Positions 28,043 to 37,123 of a DNA stretch of 64,000 nt are shown here, piece after piece. A program made the position numbers and the translations under genes. Source of the stretch: Sphingomonadales bacterium (GTDB lineage: Bacteria > Pseudomonadota > Alphaproteobacteria > Sphingomonadales > Kordiimonadaceae); contig JAALKD010000005.1 of the NCBI GenBank assembly GCA_011088215.1, forward strand, positions 34,055 to 98,054, read 5' to 3'. The notes under the pieces were generated by a model, which saw only the letters and a program-made list of their open reading frames with translations, did not search any database and was not told where the DNA came from. Numbering within the stretch: the stretch's first letter is position 1; the number at the start of each line of letters is the position of its first letter.

Positions 28043-29158
28043 CTAAACCCGCATCGGCATCAGGACGTATAGCGCCCCTTCGTCCATCAAGTCCCTGAGG
28101 ACGGTCGGCGCAGAAGGATCAGCCAGATGCACCTGCACCATATCGCCTTCAATTTGCGCTAGAATATCCATCAGATAACGGCTGTTGAATCCAATTTCCA
28201 AATCATCCGATCCGTAAGCCGCGGCAAGTTCCTCGCGCGCAGTGCCGCTGTCTGGACTGTTTACCGAAAGTTTCAGTGTGTCCGCAGACAGTGATAATTT
28301 TACCGAACGGGTTTTGTCTGAACTGATGGTCGAAACGCGGTCAACGGCCTGAGAAAACAGACGGCAATCCATTTCCAGCAGCTTGTCGTTGCCCACAGGG
28401 ATCACCCGACTGTAGTCGGGGAAAGTACCATCAATTAGTTTGGATGTGATCACAGTGCTGTCAAAGCTGAACCGTACTTTGGTGTCGGAAAGGGCAACTA
28501 CTACGTCGCCTTCATAATCCTCGATCAGCTTGCGCACCTCGGCTACAGTTTTGCGGGGCACGATAACACCGGGCATGCCGGCAGCGCCCTCAGGCACACC
28601 TTGTTCCACTTGAGCTAGTCTATGGCCGTCCGTCGCAACAGCGCGCAGTGTCGAGCCGCTTTCACCGCTTGCAACATGCAAATAGATGCCGTTCAGGTAA
28701 TAGCGCGTTTCCTCAGTGGAAATGGCAAACTTGGCTTTGTCGATCAGGCGTTTCAATTCTTCACCAGCGACAGCAAATCTGTGGGGCAGGTCGCTTTCGC
28801 TCATGGTTGGGAAGTCTTCTTTGTCCAGGCACGCCAGGGTGAAGCGTGACCGTCCGGCTTTGACCAGCAGCCTGTCACCATCTTCCAGCGTCAGTTCCAC
28901 TTCTGCGCCGTCAGGTAACTTGCGGGCGATATCGAACAGTGTGTGCGCTGGCACGGTGGTGGCACCCGGCTGACTAATTGCAGCGGTCGTGCGCTCCACA
29001 ATCGATATGTCTAAATCGGTGGCTGTCATTGCTACGTCGTCACCGTCGGCTTCTATCAAAACGTTGGACAGGATAGGAATGGTGTTCCGGCGCTCAACAA
29101 CTGATTGAACATGCCCCAGGATTTTCAGAAGTGAATTCCGCTCTATCGTGAATTTCAT
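28043..29158 (-). CDS. dnaN: DNA polymerase III beta sliding clamp
   Basis: 371 residues, standard length. Starts MKFTIERNSLLKILGHVQSV and ends LMPMRV, the usual clamp C-terminus. The three clamp domains are recognisable, with FNSRYLMDIL and the DGHRLA block. Processivity clamp and partner hub of the replisome. It follows dnaA after a 310-base intergenic gap, so it may have its own promoter. Confidence 0.97.
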   Translation of the reverse strand: MKFTIERNSLLKILGHVQSVVERRNTIPILSNVLIEADGDDVAMTATDLDISIVERTTAAISQPGATTVPAHTLFDIARKLPDGAEVELTLEDGDRLLVKAGRSRFTLACLDKEDFPTMSESDLPHRFAVAGEELKRLIDKAKFAISTEETRYYLNGIYLHVASGESGSTLRAVATDGHRLAQVEQGVPEGAAGMPGVIVPRKTVAEVRKLIEDYEGDVVVALSDTKVRFSFDSTVITSKLIDGTFPDYSRVIPVGNDKLLEMDCRLFSQAVDRVSTISSDKTRSVKLSLSADTLKLSVNSPDSGTAREELAAAYGSDDLEIGFNSRYLMDILAQIEGDMVQVHLADPSAPTVLRDLMDEGALYVLMPMRV

Positions 29159-29468
29159 GAATTAAATCTTCTTGTTTGATTTTGCTAAAACCGTTGTGCC
29201 CCATGCAGGTTTTCAACACCGCGCAATGCTTTACAGTTCATCCCAATATCTCTCCCCAGAGACATGCTGAACACAGCTAAACACGAACCTGCCAACATCC
29301 CCCGAAAAGGCCTCAGGAAACAATAGCGTTTTTCAGCCCAAAACCAAACTAAAAAGCGTGTTTTGGGTGTATTTTTTTCATCGTTGAATCGTATAATTTC
29401 TGCCGATTCGCGGCGAACGGCCTTAAGAGTTGAAATCGCGACTGTTTTCGCTGCCGGAAACGGCGGAA
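29159..29468 (-). other. dnaA-dnaN intergenic region, possible dnaN promoter, no convincing origin motifs
   Basis: The 310 bases between dnaA and dnaN have no plausible gene. On the minus strand TTGGTT and TATTGT with about 16 bases between them could be a weak sigma70 promoter for dnaN. A dyad CCCAAAAC (29337-29344) / GTTTTGGG (29360-29367) encloses 15 bases; on the plus strand it is followed by a T run, but no plus-strand gene needs it. I found no cluster of TTATCCACA-like DnaA boxes, so I do not call an origin here. Confidence 0.35.
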
Positions 29469-30866
29469 TTACCCCGCCAGCATCCGGGTCAATCGGGTGA
29501 TGTCTTCACCCAGTTGGCTGTCTGACTTGCACAGATCCTCGATCTTCCTGACTGCATGCATAACGGTGGTATGGTCCCGACCACCAAAACGACGACCGAT
29601 CTCGGGCAAGCTTCGGCTTGTCAGCTGTTTTGACAGATGCATCGCCACCTGACGCGGGCGGGCAATAACCCTTGCCCGGCGCTGCGACAGCATTTCGGCT
29701 AGTCGCAAATTGTAATAATCAGCAACTGTGCGCTGTATTTCATCGATGGTAACCTTGCGGTCATTGGCCCGTATTAGGTCCTGCAGGACGTCTCTGGTCA
29801 TTTCCATAGTGATGGGACGGCCCACTAGGGTAGCGTATGCCAGCACCCTGTTCAGGGCGCCTTCAAGCTCGCGTACGTTCGATATGATCCGCTTGGCCAA
29901 AAATTCCAGCACCTCGGTCGGCACATCCACGTCGCCTACATTTTCTGCCTTGGATTGTAGGATACCGAGGCGCAGTTCATAATCAGTGGGGTGAATGTCA
30001 GCCACAAGGCCCCAACCCAGTCGTGATATGATACGGTCTTCGATGCCTTCAAGGTCTGTCGGCGATCGGTCAGCGGTAATAACAACCTGGCAGCGCTTGT
30101 CGATTAGCGCATTGAACGTGTGAAAAAATTCTTCTTGAGTACTGTCTTTGTTGGCAATGAACTGAACGTCATCCACCATCAGCAAATCCGCAGTGCGAAA
30201 CTTCTGCTTGAAAGCATGGGTGTCTTTATAGCGAATGGCGGCGATAAACTCGAACATGAATTTCTCGGCCGAAACATATGCCACTCGCTTTTGCGGTGCC
30301 CGACGCTGAACCTCCCATGCAATGGCATGCATCAGGTGGGTTTTGCCGAGCCCAACTCCGCCGTGAAGAAACAAGGGGTTGAATGATACATCGTCGCTTT
30401 CAGCAATGCGTTTGGCAGCGGCGTAAGCCAGTTCGTTGGATTTGCCGACAACAAACGAATCAAAGGTATATTTTGGATCAAGTGCTGAAGTGTCGGTAAA
30501 GCCGCCTGACGCTGCGGCGGTAGTGTCGGCCCCAGCGCTGGGTACTCGTGCAATTGGTTGGCTTGGAGTTGCAGGCACTGCGCCTTTAGCGGCGAGACGA
30601 ATGCTCAGGCTTTTAACCCGTGCGTCTTCGGCATGGAAAAAATCCATCAGTCGGGGCCCATAATTTCTTTGAATCCAGTCCCGGACAAATTTTGTCGGCG
30701 CCGTCAGTTCGACTGTGCCGCCGTCAAGGCCGTTATAGCCCAACTGATCCAACCAAGTTGTGTAAGCCTGTTGCCCGAATTCTTTTTTGAATTTGCTGCA
30801 AACGCGTGCCCAGGATGCGCCGTTATCGTTATCCATGACGGTTATTGGTTCCCCGCGTATTCCCAT
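29469..30866 (-). CDS. dnaA: chromosomal replication initiator DnaA
   Basis: 465 residues. Domain I (about 15-90), linker, AAA+ domain III with Walker A GGVGLGKT near 169-176, Walker B LLMVDDVQFI, sensor block ISRLGWGLV, and domain IV with the DnaA signature GGRDHTTVMHAVRKIEDL. Two starts are possible: the ATG at 30866 (MGIRG), near AGGGGA, and the ATG at 30836 (MDNDNG), which better fits the family length. First gene of the leftward replication run. Confidence 0.97.
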   Translation of the reverse strand: MGIRGEPITVMDNDNGASWARVCSKFKKEFGQQAYTTWLDQLGYNGLDGGTVELTAPTKFVRDWIQRNYGPRLMDFFHAEDARVKSLSIRLAAKGAVPATPSQPIARVPSAGADTTAAASGGFTDTSALDPKYTFDSFVVGKSNELAYAAAKRIAESDDVSFNPLFLHGGVGLGKTHLMHAIAWEVQRRAPQKRVAYVSAEKFMFEFIAAIRYKDTHAFKQKFRTADLLMVDDVQFIANKDSTQEEFFHTFNALIDKRCQVVITADRSPTDLEGIEDRIISRLGWGLVADIHPTDYELRLGILQSKAENVGDVDVPTEVLEFLAKRIISNVRELEGALNRVLAYATLVGRPITMEMTRDVLQDLIRANDRKVTIDEIQRTVADYYNLRLAEMLSQRRARVIARPRQVAMHLSKQLTSRSLPEIGRRFGGRDHTTVMHAVRKIEDLCKSDSQLGEDITRLTRMLAG

Positions 30867-31350
30867 TACCCCAGTTTCCCCTAATCATATTCACTTCCCT
30901 GTTCGGCGTCGGTTATTGTCGGCTCTCGATGAACCACCTTCCGGCGTCCGTGGCACCCATTCACCCCTGAAAGATGTGCCAATATCGTTTGTTTACCTGC
31001 TTAATCGCGCGGCAAAATGCATCTGTCTGCGCAAAAGTTGCGCCTACCTGCGTTAAGCTATGGCCAAAATCAGCGGCGGTATCCCCGATGCCTGGAAAAT
31101 ATCCTAGAAAGCATCCAAAATACCCTGCAGACAGTTTCCAAAAATGGAAGGCTGGTTGCCCGCGAGACCCACCGAGGTCGGACCGTTAATCTACATAGAG
31201 GACTGGTCGTCAGCAACTGAATCTATCGCTTGACATAAACTTCTGAAATCGCCCTATGGCGTGACTCAGTGTGGGACACAATATGTGGTTTTCGCGTATC
31301 AGGACACAAGATATGTGCACTTTTTGTTCCCATGAAGGACGCAAACGAAA
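30867..31350 (-). other. rpsT-dnaA intergenic region
   Basis: About 480 bases between the rpsT terminator and dnaA with no plausible gene. It should hold the dnaA promoter. Visible structure: a dyad GCGCAA (31029-31034) / TTGCGC (31038-31043), and two long direct repeats at 31274-31317 listed separately. TTGACA occurs on the plus strand at about 31231 but without a good -10. DnaA boxes of consensus type were not found. Confidence 0.35.
31274..31317. repeat. pair of direct repeats GGACACAA-n-ATATGTG
   Basis: GGACACAATATGTG (31274-31287) recurs as GGACACAAGATATGTG (31302-31317), the second copy with two extra bases, 28 bases apart start to start. They lie just behind the rpsT terminator, in the dnaA upstream region. 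They may be binding sites for a replication or cell-cycle regulator, but I cannot match them to a known motif. Confidence 0.45.
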
Positions 31351-31377
31351 AAAGCCACTTCTTGTTGAAGTGGCTTT
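31348..31377 (-). terminator. rho-independent terminator of rpsT
   Basis: A perfect 11-base stem AAAGCCACTTC / GAAGTGGCTTT with a 5-base loop, 31351-31377, followed on the minus strand by a run of six T (31353-31348 read as complement). It lies 46 bases after the rpsT stop and separates rpsT from dnaA. Confidence 0.85.
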
Positions 31378-31423
31378 GAAACGCAATTATCGCCGAAATT
31401 TCAGGCGCGAATCGAAAGATTTG

Positions 31424-31687
31424 TTAGGCGATAGATTTAACAGCTTTAGAAAGACGAGAAACTTTCCGCGAAGCTGTTTTCTTGTGAAGAACGCCTTTGG
31501 ATACACCGCGCATAATTTCCGGCTCTGCGGACTTCAGCGCCGTAGAGGCGGCGGTTTGATCGCCTGCAGTAACAGCTTCTTCAACCTTGCGGATGTGTGT
31601 GCGAATACGGCTCACGCGAGATTTATTAATCTCTGCGCGGCTATCATTGCGACGAATGCGTTTTTTGGCCTGTTTAGAGTTTGCCAT
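31424..31687 (-). CDS. rpsT: 30S ribosomal protein S20
   Basis: 87 residues, standard S20 length and composition: starts [20 protein letters not shown], a very basic helical protein, and contains [20 protein letters not shown] near the C-terminus. Primary 16S rRNA binder of the small subunit. It has its own promoter (31812-31840) and terminator (31348-31377). Position upstream of dnaA is common in alphaproteobacteria. Confidence 0.97.
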   Translation of the reverse strand: MANSKQAKKRIRRNDSRAEINKSRVSRIRTHIRKVEEAVTAGDQTAASTALKSAEPEIMRGVSKGVLHKKTASRKVSRLSKAVKSIA

Positions 31688-31811
31688 TTTTCTACCTTTA
31701 TCTGGTCCTGCCGGTTGTCAGGTGCAATAGGCACCGATCCAGCTTGGCCATTTTTCAACTTCATACAAGCCTCGGCCGTATGCCGAAGCCATTAATCAAT
31801 TCGAGGACGGC

Positions 31812-31840
31812 TCTATATACCCGGGAAACCGCCGCGTCAA
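31812..31840 (-). promoter_or_regulatory. sigma70-type promoter of rpsT with structured leader
   Basis: On the minus strand TTGACG (31840-31835) and TATAGA (31817-31812) are separated by 17 bases, a strong match. The leader to the rpsT start is about 115 bases and includes a hairpin near 31771-31793 (GCCTCGGC and GCCGAAGC arms with one wobble pair), possibly a site for S20 autoregulation, which is known in E. coli. Confidence 0.65.
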
Positions 31841-31877
31841 TAGCCAACGAAGCATTTTCGCAGGGCTTGGCGTATAC

Positions 31878-32654
31878 TTAGCGATTTTTAAATTGTGGTT
31901 GGCGTTTTTCAATGAAGGCATTCATGCCTTCTTTCTGGTCTTCTGTGGCGAAAAGTGAATGAAACAGCCTTCTTTCAAACAGTAAGCCCTGCTGCAGCGT
32001 TGTTTCCAGCGCGCCGTTGGTTGCTTCCTTCGCCAGTGCCACGGACGGGCCAGATAGTTCGGCGATTGAGGTCGCGACTTCCATTACGGTTTCTACTAGG
32101 TCTTCAGCCGGGGCGATTCGGCTTACCAGTCCAGCGCGCTCGGCTTCAGTGGCATCCATCATGCGCCCGGTTAGCATCATGTCCATTGCCTTGGACTTGC
32201 CAACCAGCCTGGTCAGTCGCTGCGATCCACCAATGCCCGGGATAACACCGAGCTTGATCTCAGGCTGGCCAAATTTTGCATTTTCGCCTGCAATGATAAA
32301 ATCACATGCCATTGCAATCTCGCACCCGCCGCCAAGCGCATAGCCAGCAACAGCCGCAATCACTGGTTTACGTACAGATGCAAAAACCTGATTGATCCGG
32401 CCAAACAGGTCATCAGATAGAACATCGGCGAAAGTCTTGCTGGACATTTCTTTAATATCGGCACCGGCGGCGAAAGCTTTTTCACTGCCTGTCACAACAA
32501 TTGCGCCAATCTCGCCGTCGCTGTCCAGCGCCAGCAGCGCTTCACCTAATTCCTCAAGCAATTGACCATTTAAGGCATTGAGTGCCTCCGGGCGATTAAG
32601 TGTTATCAGCCCTACGCCTTCTTGTTTATCAAGGAGGATGGTTTCAAAAGTCAT
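31878..32654 (-). CDS. enoyl-CoA hydratase
   Basis: 258 residues from the ATG at 32654; a TTG two codons upstream is less likely. Crotonase fold: oxyanion-hole block [31 protein letters not shown] and the second catalytic region [20 protein letters not shown] with both Glu residues of the hydratase type. Hydrates 2-enoyl-CoA in beta-oxidation. A monocistronic gene placed between mutM and rpsT, a common alphaproteobacterial arrangement. Confidence 0.92.
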   Translation of the reverse strand: MTFETILLDKQEGVGLITLNRPEALNALNGQLLEELGEALLALDSDGEIGAIVVTGSEKAFAAGADIKEMSSKTFADVLSDDLFGRINQVFASVRKPVIAAVAGYALGGGCEIAMACDFIIAGENAKFGQPEIKLGVIPGIGGSQRLTRLVGKSKAMDMMLTGRMMDATEAERAGLVSRIAPAEDLVETVMEVATSIAELSGPSVALAKEATNGALETTLQQGLLFERRLFHSLFATEDQKEGMNAFIEKRQPQFKNR

Positions 32655-32756
32655 GAGCAAGCCCTGTTGTTACCTAATAAGACACCGAGTCCTAATAGTG
32701 TCCGCGGCATTTGAAAAGTAAATAATCAGGCTCAGGTCAACAGGCGCAACATATGG

Positions 32757-33143
32757 TTATTGGCGTGGTTCCAGTCGCAAGATAAAGATGCCGGTTGCAT
32801 CATTTCCACTGGGGGCGGTTAACTGAATCAGGCTTTTTTCGCGGGTGCAGCGCAGATGAGTATCGGTTTTGGAGCAGGCCCAGCCTAAGCCTGCAAGTGC
32901 ATCGTTATATAATGTGAAAGCGGTGGCTGCCGGCTCAGAAAACTGTATGCCTACCTCAGCAACCGTACCGCTTGCGGTGTCAAAAACAACCGGTTCACCT
33001 ACAATAGTTGAGACAATATCAAGATAGGGGACATCGGGGAAACCCTCGATGAAGCGATCATCTGCAAAAGCACCAGAAAAGGCCCATAGCCAGACCATGC
33101 TTGCCGCGATGTACTGGTGGAGATTTTTCCGAAGTAAGTTCAT
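32757..33143 (-). CDS. unknown small exported protein
   Basis: 128 residues. A signal peptide (QYIAASMVWLWAFSGAFADD) precedes a short beta-rich domain with two Cys (GLGWACSKTDTHLRCTRE) that may form a disulfide. No family recognised. It starts 51 bases after the mutM stop in the same direction, so it may be cotranscribed. Confidence 0.65.
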   Translation of the reverse strand: MNLLRKNLHQYIAASMVWLWAFSGAFADDRFIEGFPDVPYLDIVSTIVGEPVVFDTASGTVAEVGIQFSEPAATAFTLYNDALAGLGWACSKTDTHLRCTREKSLIQLTAPSGNDATGIFILRLEPRQ

Positions 33144-33194
33144 GTCACGCGATCCAAAATCTTTATTTTCATAGTTTTGTGGAGATACATAACT

Positions 33195-34031
33195 TTATGT
33201 CTGGCAAGTTGGGCAATAAAATGTCGACCGGTTTGATTGTACAATGCGCTGGATTGTAGCGCGGCAGCCGTCTGCGCTGCAAGGCTCTCCTTCACGGCCG
33301 TATGCATTAAACCGGTGTTGAAAATATCCGAGCTCGCCGGATACTTGAGCATAATCTTTTAAGGTTGATCCGCCTGCGGCGATGGCTTCTTTCAGAATAG
33401 TTCGGATGATCGGTACCAGCGCTTCAATCTCAACCGCAGTAAGGGTGTTGGCCAGCCGTGTCGGCGCAATGCCGGCCCGCCACAGCGCTTCGCACACATA
33501 TATATTGCCCAGTCCCGCAACGAGTTTTTGGTCCAAAAGGCTGTTTTTAATCGGCGATTTGCGCTTTTTCAGCCCGGCAGCTAAATGGGCGCTGTTGAAG
33601 CCGTTGCCCAAGGGTTCTGGCCCAATATCTTTAATCAGTGCATGCTGGTCAATTCCTGAAACAGTTGAAAACACCAGCAAACCAAATCGGCGCGCATCAT
33701 TGAATACCACAAGGTCGCCGTTTTCGGTTAACAGGGTAATATGGTCATGCTTGGCGCGTGGTGGGTGTTTGCTGTTCGCGCCGTATATATTAATGCGGCC
33801 GGACATGCCCAAATGCAGAATTGCCACCAGGCCGTCTTCGCATTCAATCAGGATGTATTTTGAACGTCGGATCAGCCGCGTTATCAGATTGCCCGACAGT
33901 CTGACGTCAAAGTCCTTGGGGATATCTACACGAAGTTTAGGAGCATATGCCCGGGCTTTGGCAATGCGAGTGTTTTCCAGTATCGGGGCAAGGCCGCGCA
34001 TAACAGTTTCAACTTCGGGCAATTCGGGCAT
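33195..34031 (-). CDS. mutM: formamidopyrimidine-DNA glycosylase
   Basis: 278 residues. The catalytic N-terminus PELPEVET is intact (Pro1 nucleophile after Met removal), followed by the H2TH region (LVAGLGNIYVCEALWRAGI) and a C-terminal zinc finger with C-x4-C and C-x2-C (PCSADGC, YCPTC). Excises 8-oxoguanine and formamidopyrimidines. Divergent from ubiE, an arrangement conserved in many alphaproteobacteria. Confidence 0.97.
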   Translation of the reverse strand: MPELPEVETVMRGLAPILENTRIAKARAYAPKLRVDIPKDFDVRLSGNLITRLIRRSKYILIECEDGLVAILHLGMSGRINIYGANSKHPPRAKHDHITLLTENGDLVVFNDARRFGLLVFSTVSGIDQHALIKDIGPEPLGNGFNSAHLAAGLKKRKSPIKNSLLDQKLVAGLGNIYVCEALWRAGIAPTRLANTLTAVEIEALVPIIRTILKEAIAAGGSTLKDYAQVSGELGYFQHRFNAYGREGEPCSADGCRATIQRIVQSNRSTFYCPTCQT

Positions 34032-34152
34032 ATTGTCGCGCTTTCTCTTTTCGTTTCAATGATACTGGCTTCCGCGAGCCCTGTCGGTTATGGTCCGCGC
34101 AAATGGACCAGATTCAATCGATAAGCTGACAGCGGTAAAGTGACAAGATGTA

Positions 34153-34953
34153 ATGCCAGTATCTACTGACAAAAATCCAGAATCGGGCCCTACGGCGGAT
34201 AATGATGCCGGCGCACAAGCCACCACTCATTTTGGTTTCAAAACCGTTGATGAGGCGGAAAAGGCTGGTTTGGTCAAAGGCGTGTTTAACTCGGTAGCTG
34301 ACCAGTATGACATTATGAATGATGTCATGAGCGCCGGAGTGCACCGTATTTGGAAAAATTCACTGATTGATAGCATCAACCCTCGGCCCGGCATGCATTT
34401 GTTGGATGTAGCAGGCGGCACGGGTGATATTGCTTTTCGGTTTTTAGAGGCCGCGCCGGGCAGTGTCGTGACTGTGTGCGACATCAATGCAGAAATGTTG
34501 CGTGTTGGGGCCGAACGCGCAGAAAAAAAAGGTTTCGCTGCTCGATCCGAATTTATTTGCGGTGACGCAATGAAGCTGCCTTTCGAAGACCGCTCGATGG
34601 ATGCCTATACCATTGCCTTCGGCATTCGCAATGTAACCCGCATAGAAGAAGCGCTGGTAGAGGCCTACCGCGTCCTAAAGCCCGGCGGACGGTTTCACTG
34701 TCTGGAGTTTAGCCCGGCGGTGGTGTCAGTGCTACAGGGCGTATATGATGCTTATAGTTTCAAATTTATTCCTGCCATGGGCCAAATGGTGGCACAGGAC
34801 CGCGATAGTTATCAATATTTGGTCGAATCGATCCGTCGGTTCCCTACACCTGAAAAATTTGACCAGATGATCGGTAAAGCGGGTTTCACTAGAACCAGCT
34901 GGCGCTCCATGTCGGCGGGCGTTGTCGCTATTCATAGCGGCACCCGGATATAG
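34153..34953 (+). CDS. ubiE: ubiquinone C-methyltransferase UbiE
   Basis: 266 residues. Class-I SAM methyltransferase: [19 protein letters not shown] and [14 protein letters not shown] (motif I), [14 protein letters not shown] and [16 protein letters not shown], all family signatures. Methylates the benzoquinol ring in ubiquinone (and menaquinone) biosynthesis. It has an N-terminal extension of about 20 residues. Ends with TAG 11 bases before ubiB. Confidence 0.97.
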   Translation: MPVSTDKNPESGPTADNDAGAQATTHFGFKTVDEAEKAGLVKGVFNSVADQYDIMNDVMSAGVHRIWKNSLIDSINPRPGMHLLDVAGGTGDIAFRFLEAAPGSVVTVCDINAEMLRVGAERAEKKGFAARSEFICGDAMKLPFEDRSMDAYTIAFGIRNVTRIEEALVEAYRVLKPGGRFHCLEFSPAVVSVLQGVYDAYSFKFIPAMGQMVAQDRDSYQYLVESIRRFPTPEKFDQMIGKAGFTRTSWRSMSAGVVAIHSGTRI

Positions 34954-34964
34954 AGGCGCGCCGC

Positions 34965-36494
34965 GTGCAGGTTTTTAGCTATTTATTTCAGTTATACAGG
35001 ATGGCCATTGGCCTACGACGGTTTGGCGCCATCCGTGCGCTAAGTCGGATTGAGCTTGTTCCTGCGTGGGGTCCGCGGTTGCTGCGCGGGCTGACATTTT
35101 ACGTGCCGCGCAGGCGGAGCCTGCCTGAATGTGACGGCGAAAGATTGGCCATGGCGCTTGCCGGTATGGGCCCGGCGTATATTAAGCTTGGCCAAACACT
35201 AGCCACCCGACCTGATTTGGTGGGTCGTCCCATCGCCGAAGGCCTGACAACTCTGCAGGACCGATTGCCAGCCTTTGCTTTCGCCAAAGCCAAAGCAACC
35301 GTTGAGGAACAATTGGGTCACACGCTTGGTGATTTGTTCAGTTATTTCGAAGAAGATGCCGTTGCCGCCGCGTCCATCGCGCAGGTGCATAAGGCTGAGT
35401 TGAAAGATGGTCGCAAGGTTGCGGTTAAAATACTGCGGCCTGATATTGAAAAACGCTTCACCCGTGATTTGGCGCTTTTTGATTGGTTGGCGGCACTCGG
35501 GGAGCGCAACAGTGCAGAGGCCAGACGTCTGCGCCTGCTGCAAGTGTGCGACAAAATCCGGGAGACAGTGCTTCGGGAAATGGATCTGCGGCTGGAAGCT
35601 GCCGCTGCGGCGGAGCTGTCTGATAATATGTCCGGCGAACCTGGGTACCGGATACCATCCGTTGAGTGGGAGCTAACCGCGCGCCGGGTGATGACCCTTG
35701 AATGGGTTGACGGCATCCGGGTATCGGATGCTGCTGCGCTGGAAAAAGCCGGACATGACATGAAGGCGTTGGGTACAACCATTGTGCAGGTTTTCCTCAA
35801 ACAAGCGCTGCGCGACGGGTTTTTCCATGCCGATCTGCACCAGGGCAATTTGATTATTGAGCCATCGGGCACCATAGCAGCGGTGGATTTTGGCATAATG
35901 GGTCGTTTGACCAAAGTCGAGCGGCGCTTTCTGGCTGAAATACTTTATGGCTTTATCCGCCGGGACTATGACCGTGTCGCAGAAGTGCATTTTGATGCTG
36001 GTTTTGTGCCTCACGGCGAAAGCCTGGAGGAGTTTTCTCAGGCTATGCGTGCCATCGCAGATCCAATTATGGACCTGCCGGTCGAAGAAATATCGGCGGG
36101 AAAGCTGTTGGCGCAGCTGTTCGCCACCACCGAACGCTTCAAAATGCAAACACAGCCGCAACTGCTATTACTGCAGCGAACTATGGTTATGGCCGAAGGC
36201 ATGGCGCTTCATCTGCATCCGCAGTCGAACATGTGGCAAATCTCTGAGCCGGTGATCGAGCAATGGGTGCGCTCCAACCTTTCGCCGGAAATACAGCTCG
36301 CCGATGCCATAAATCAATTGCCTCGGTTAATTGAACGTTTGCCCTCGCGCCTCGAACGTTGGCTTGCGGACGAGCAAAACCCCGCACCGCCACAACCAGT
36401 AGAGCCACCGCTCACACCAAAGCCCAACAGTGTCTGGCCTTTTGCGTTTGGTTTAATAGTTGGCGCGTTACTGTTAAAAATTCTCACTTACTAA
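34965..36494 (+). CDS. ubiB: ubiquinone biosynthesis ATPase/kinase-like protein UbiB
   Basis: 509 residues starting at GTG. The KxGQ motif (YIKLGQTLATRPDLVG), Ala-rich loop (AAASIAQVHKAELKDG), VAVKILRP lysine, and HADLHQGNLII / AVDFGIMG motifs define the atypical ADCK/UbiB kinase-like ATPase family. One C-terminal membrane segment (VWPFAFGLIVGALLLKIL). Cotranscribed with ubiE. Confidence 0.96.
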   Translation: MQVFSYLFQLYRMAIGLRRFGAIRALSRIELVPAWGPRLLRGLTFYVPRRRSLPECDGERLAMALAGMGPAYIKLGQTLATRPDLVGRPIAEGLTTLQDRLPAFAFAKAKATVEEQLGHTLGDLFSYFEEDAVAAASIAQVHKAELKDGRKVAVKILRPDIEKRFTRDLALFDWLAALGERNSAEARRLRLLQVCDKIRETVLREMDLRLEAAAAAELSDNMSGEPGYRIPSVEWELTARRVMTLEWVDGIRVSDAAALEKAGHDMKALGTTIVQVFLKQALRDGFFHADLHQGNLIIEPSGTIAAVDFGIMGRLTKVERRFLAEILYGFIRRDYDRVAEVHFDAGFVPHGESLEEFSQAMRAIADPIMDLPVEEISAGKLLAQLFATTERFKMQTQPQLLLLQRTMVMAEGMALHLHPQSNMWQISEPVIEQWVRSNLSPEIQLADAINQLPRLIERLPSRLERWLADEQNPAPPQPVEPPLTPKPNSVWPFAFGLIVGALLLKILTY

Positions 36495-36590
36495 CGTCAT
36501 TTCGGGCGGCGATTTGCTATAAATCTTCATTTAAGCGACACTTCTTGAGGAAGTTTTGGGTAAATCGTTTAAATTTAGGGGAGAATTATT

Positions 36591-36992
36591 ATGGAAAAAC
36601 TAGATCCATATGCTGCGCTTTTGGGACGCATTTTGTTGTCTGTTATATTTATTATGGCGGGCATTAACAAAATTATGGGCGGCGGTGAAGGCACCATACA
36701 ATATATGGAAGCTGTAGGCGTGCCCGGGTTTTTGTTCTAGCCCGCAGCCTTGTTTGAAGTTGTTGCTGGATTGATGGTTTTGGCTGGATACCAAACCCGT
36801 ATTGTTGCATATTTGTTGGCGGGTTTCTGCATTCTTACAGGCGCTATGTTCCACTATGTACCTGAAGATCAAATTCAAATGATTATGATGATGAAAAACT
36901 TCGCTATTGCCGGTGGTTTTCTTATTCTGGGCCGCTTTGGTGCCGATGAATTTAGCATAGACGGCAAAGCGTCCGCTGCTGCTGGAGACTAG
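36591..36992 (+). pseudogene. DoxX-family membrane protein interrupted by one in-frame TAG
   Basis: The ATG at 36591 follows GGGGAG at good spacing. The frame reads LLGRILLSVIFIMAGINKIM, then stops at TAG 36738-36740 (codon 50) inside GVPGFLF-stop-PAALFEV. The same frame then continues unbroken to TAG at 36990-36992 with VVAGLMVLAGYQTRIVAYLL and two more membrane segments, 133 residues in all, a normal DoxX length. No frameshift is needed. The interrupted position is often aromatic in relatives as I recall them, so a Tyr or Trp codon may have mutated. Function of the intact family: small integral membrane proteins linked to redox stress or respiration. Confidence 0.8.
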
Positions 36993-37007
36993 AGCAGTCA
37001 AAGATTT

Positions 37008-37041
37008 CATCCTCTCACCACTTCAAATCGGTGAGAGGATG
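37008..37041 (+). terminator. stem-loop terminator after the DoxX-family gene
   Basis: A perfect 12-base stem CATCCTCTCACC (37008-37019) / GGTGAGAGGATG (37030-37041) with a 10-base loop, followed by TTTGC. The T run is short, so termination may be partial. It separates the DoxX gene from coaBC. Confidence 0.6.
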
Positions 37042-37123
37042 TTTGCAGCGAGCACCAAAGCCCCCTATATGTTCTGCAACAGGCCCAAATATGCTTTTAA
37101 CAGGACCATGAGGCTTTTTGACT

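Noticed and set aside
31231..31260. TTGACA with 17-base spacing on the plus strand near 31231
   Set aside because: The -10 (CCTATG) is poor and no plus-strand gene follows; transcription would run antisense to rpsT.
29159..31350. Replication origin near dnaA
   Set aside because: No cluster of DnaA boxes and no AT-rich unwinding element next to such boxes; in many alphaproteobacteria the origin lies elsewhere.
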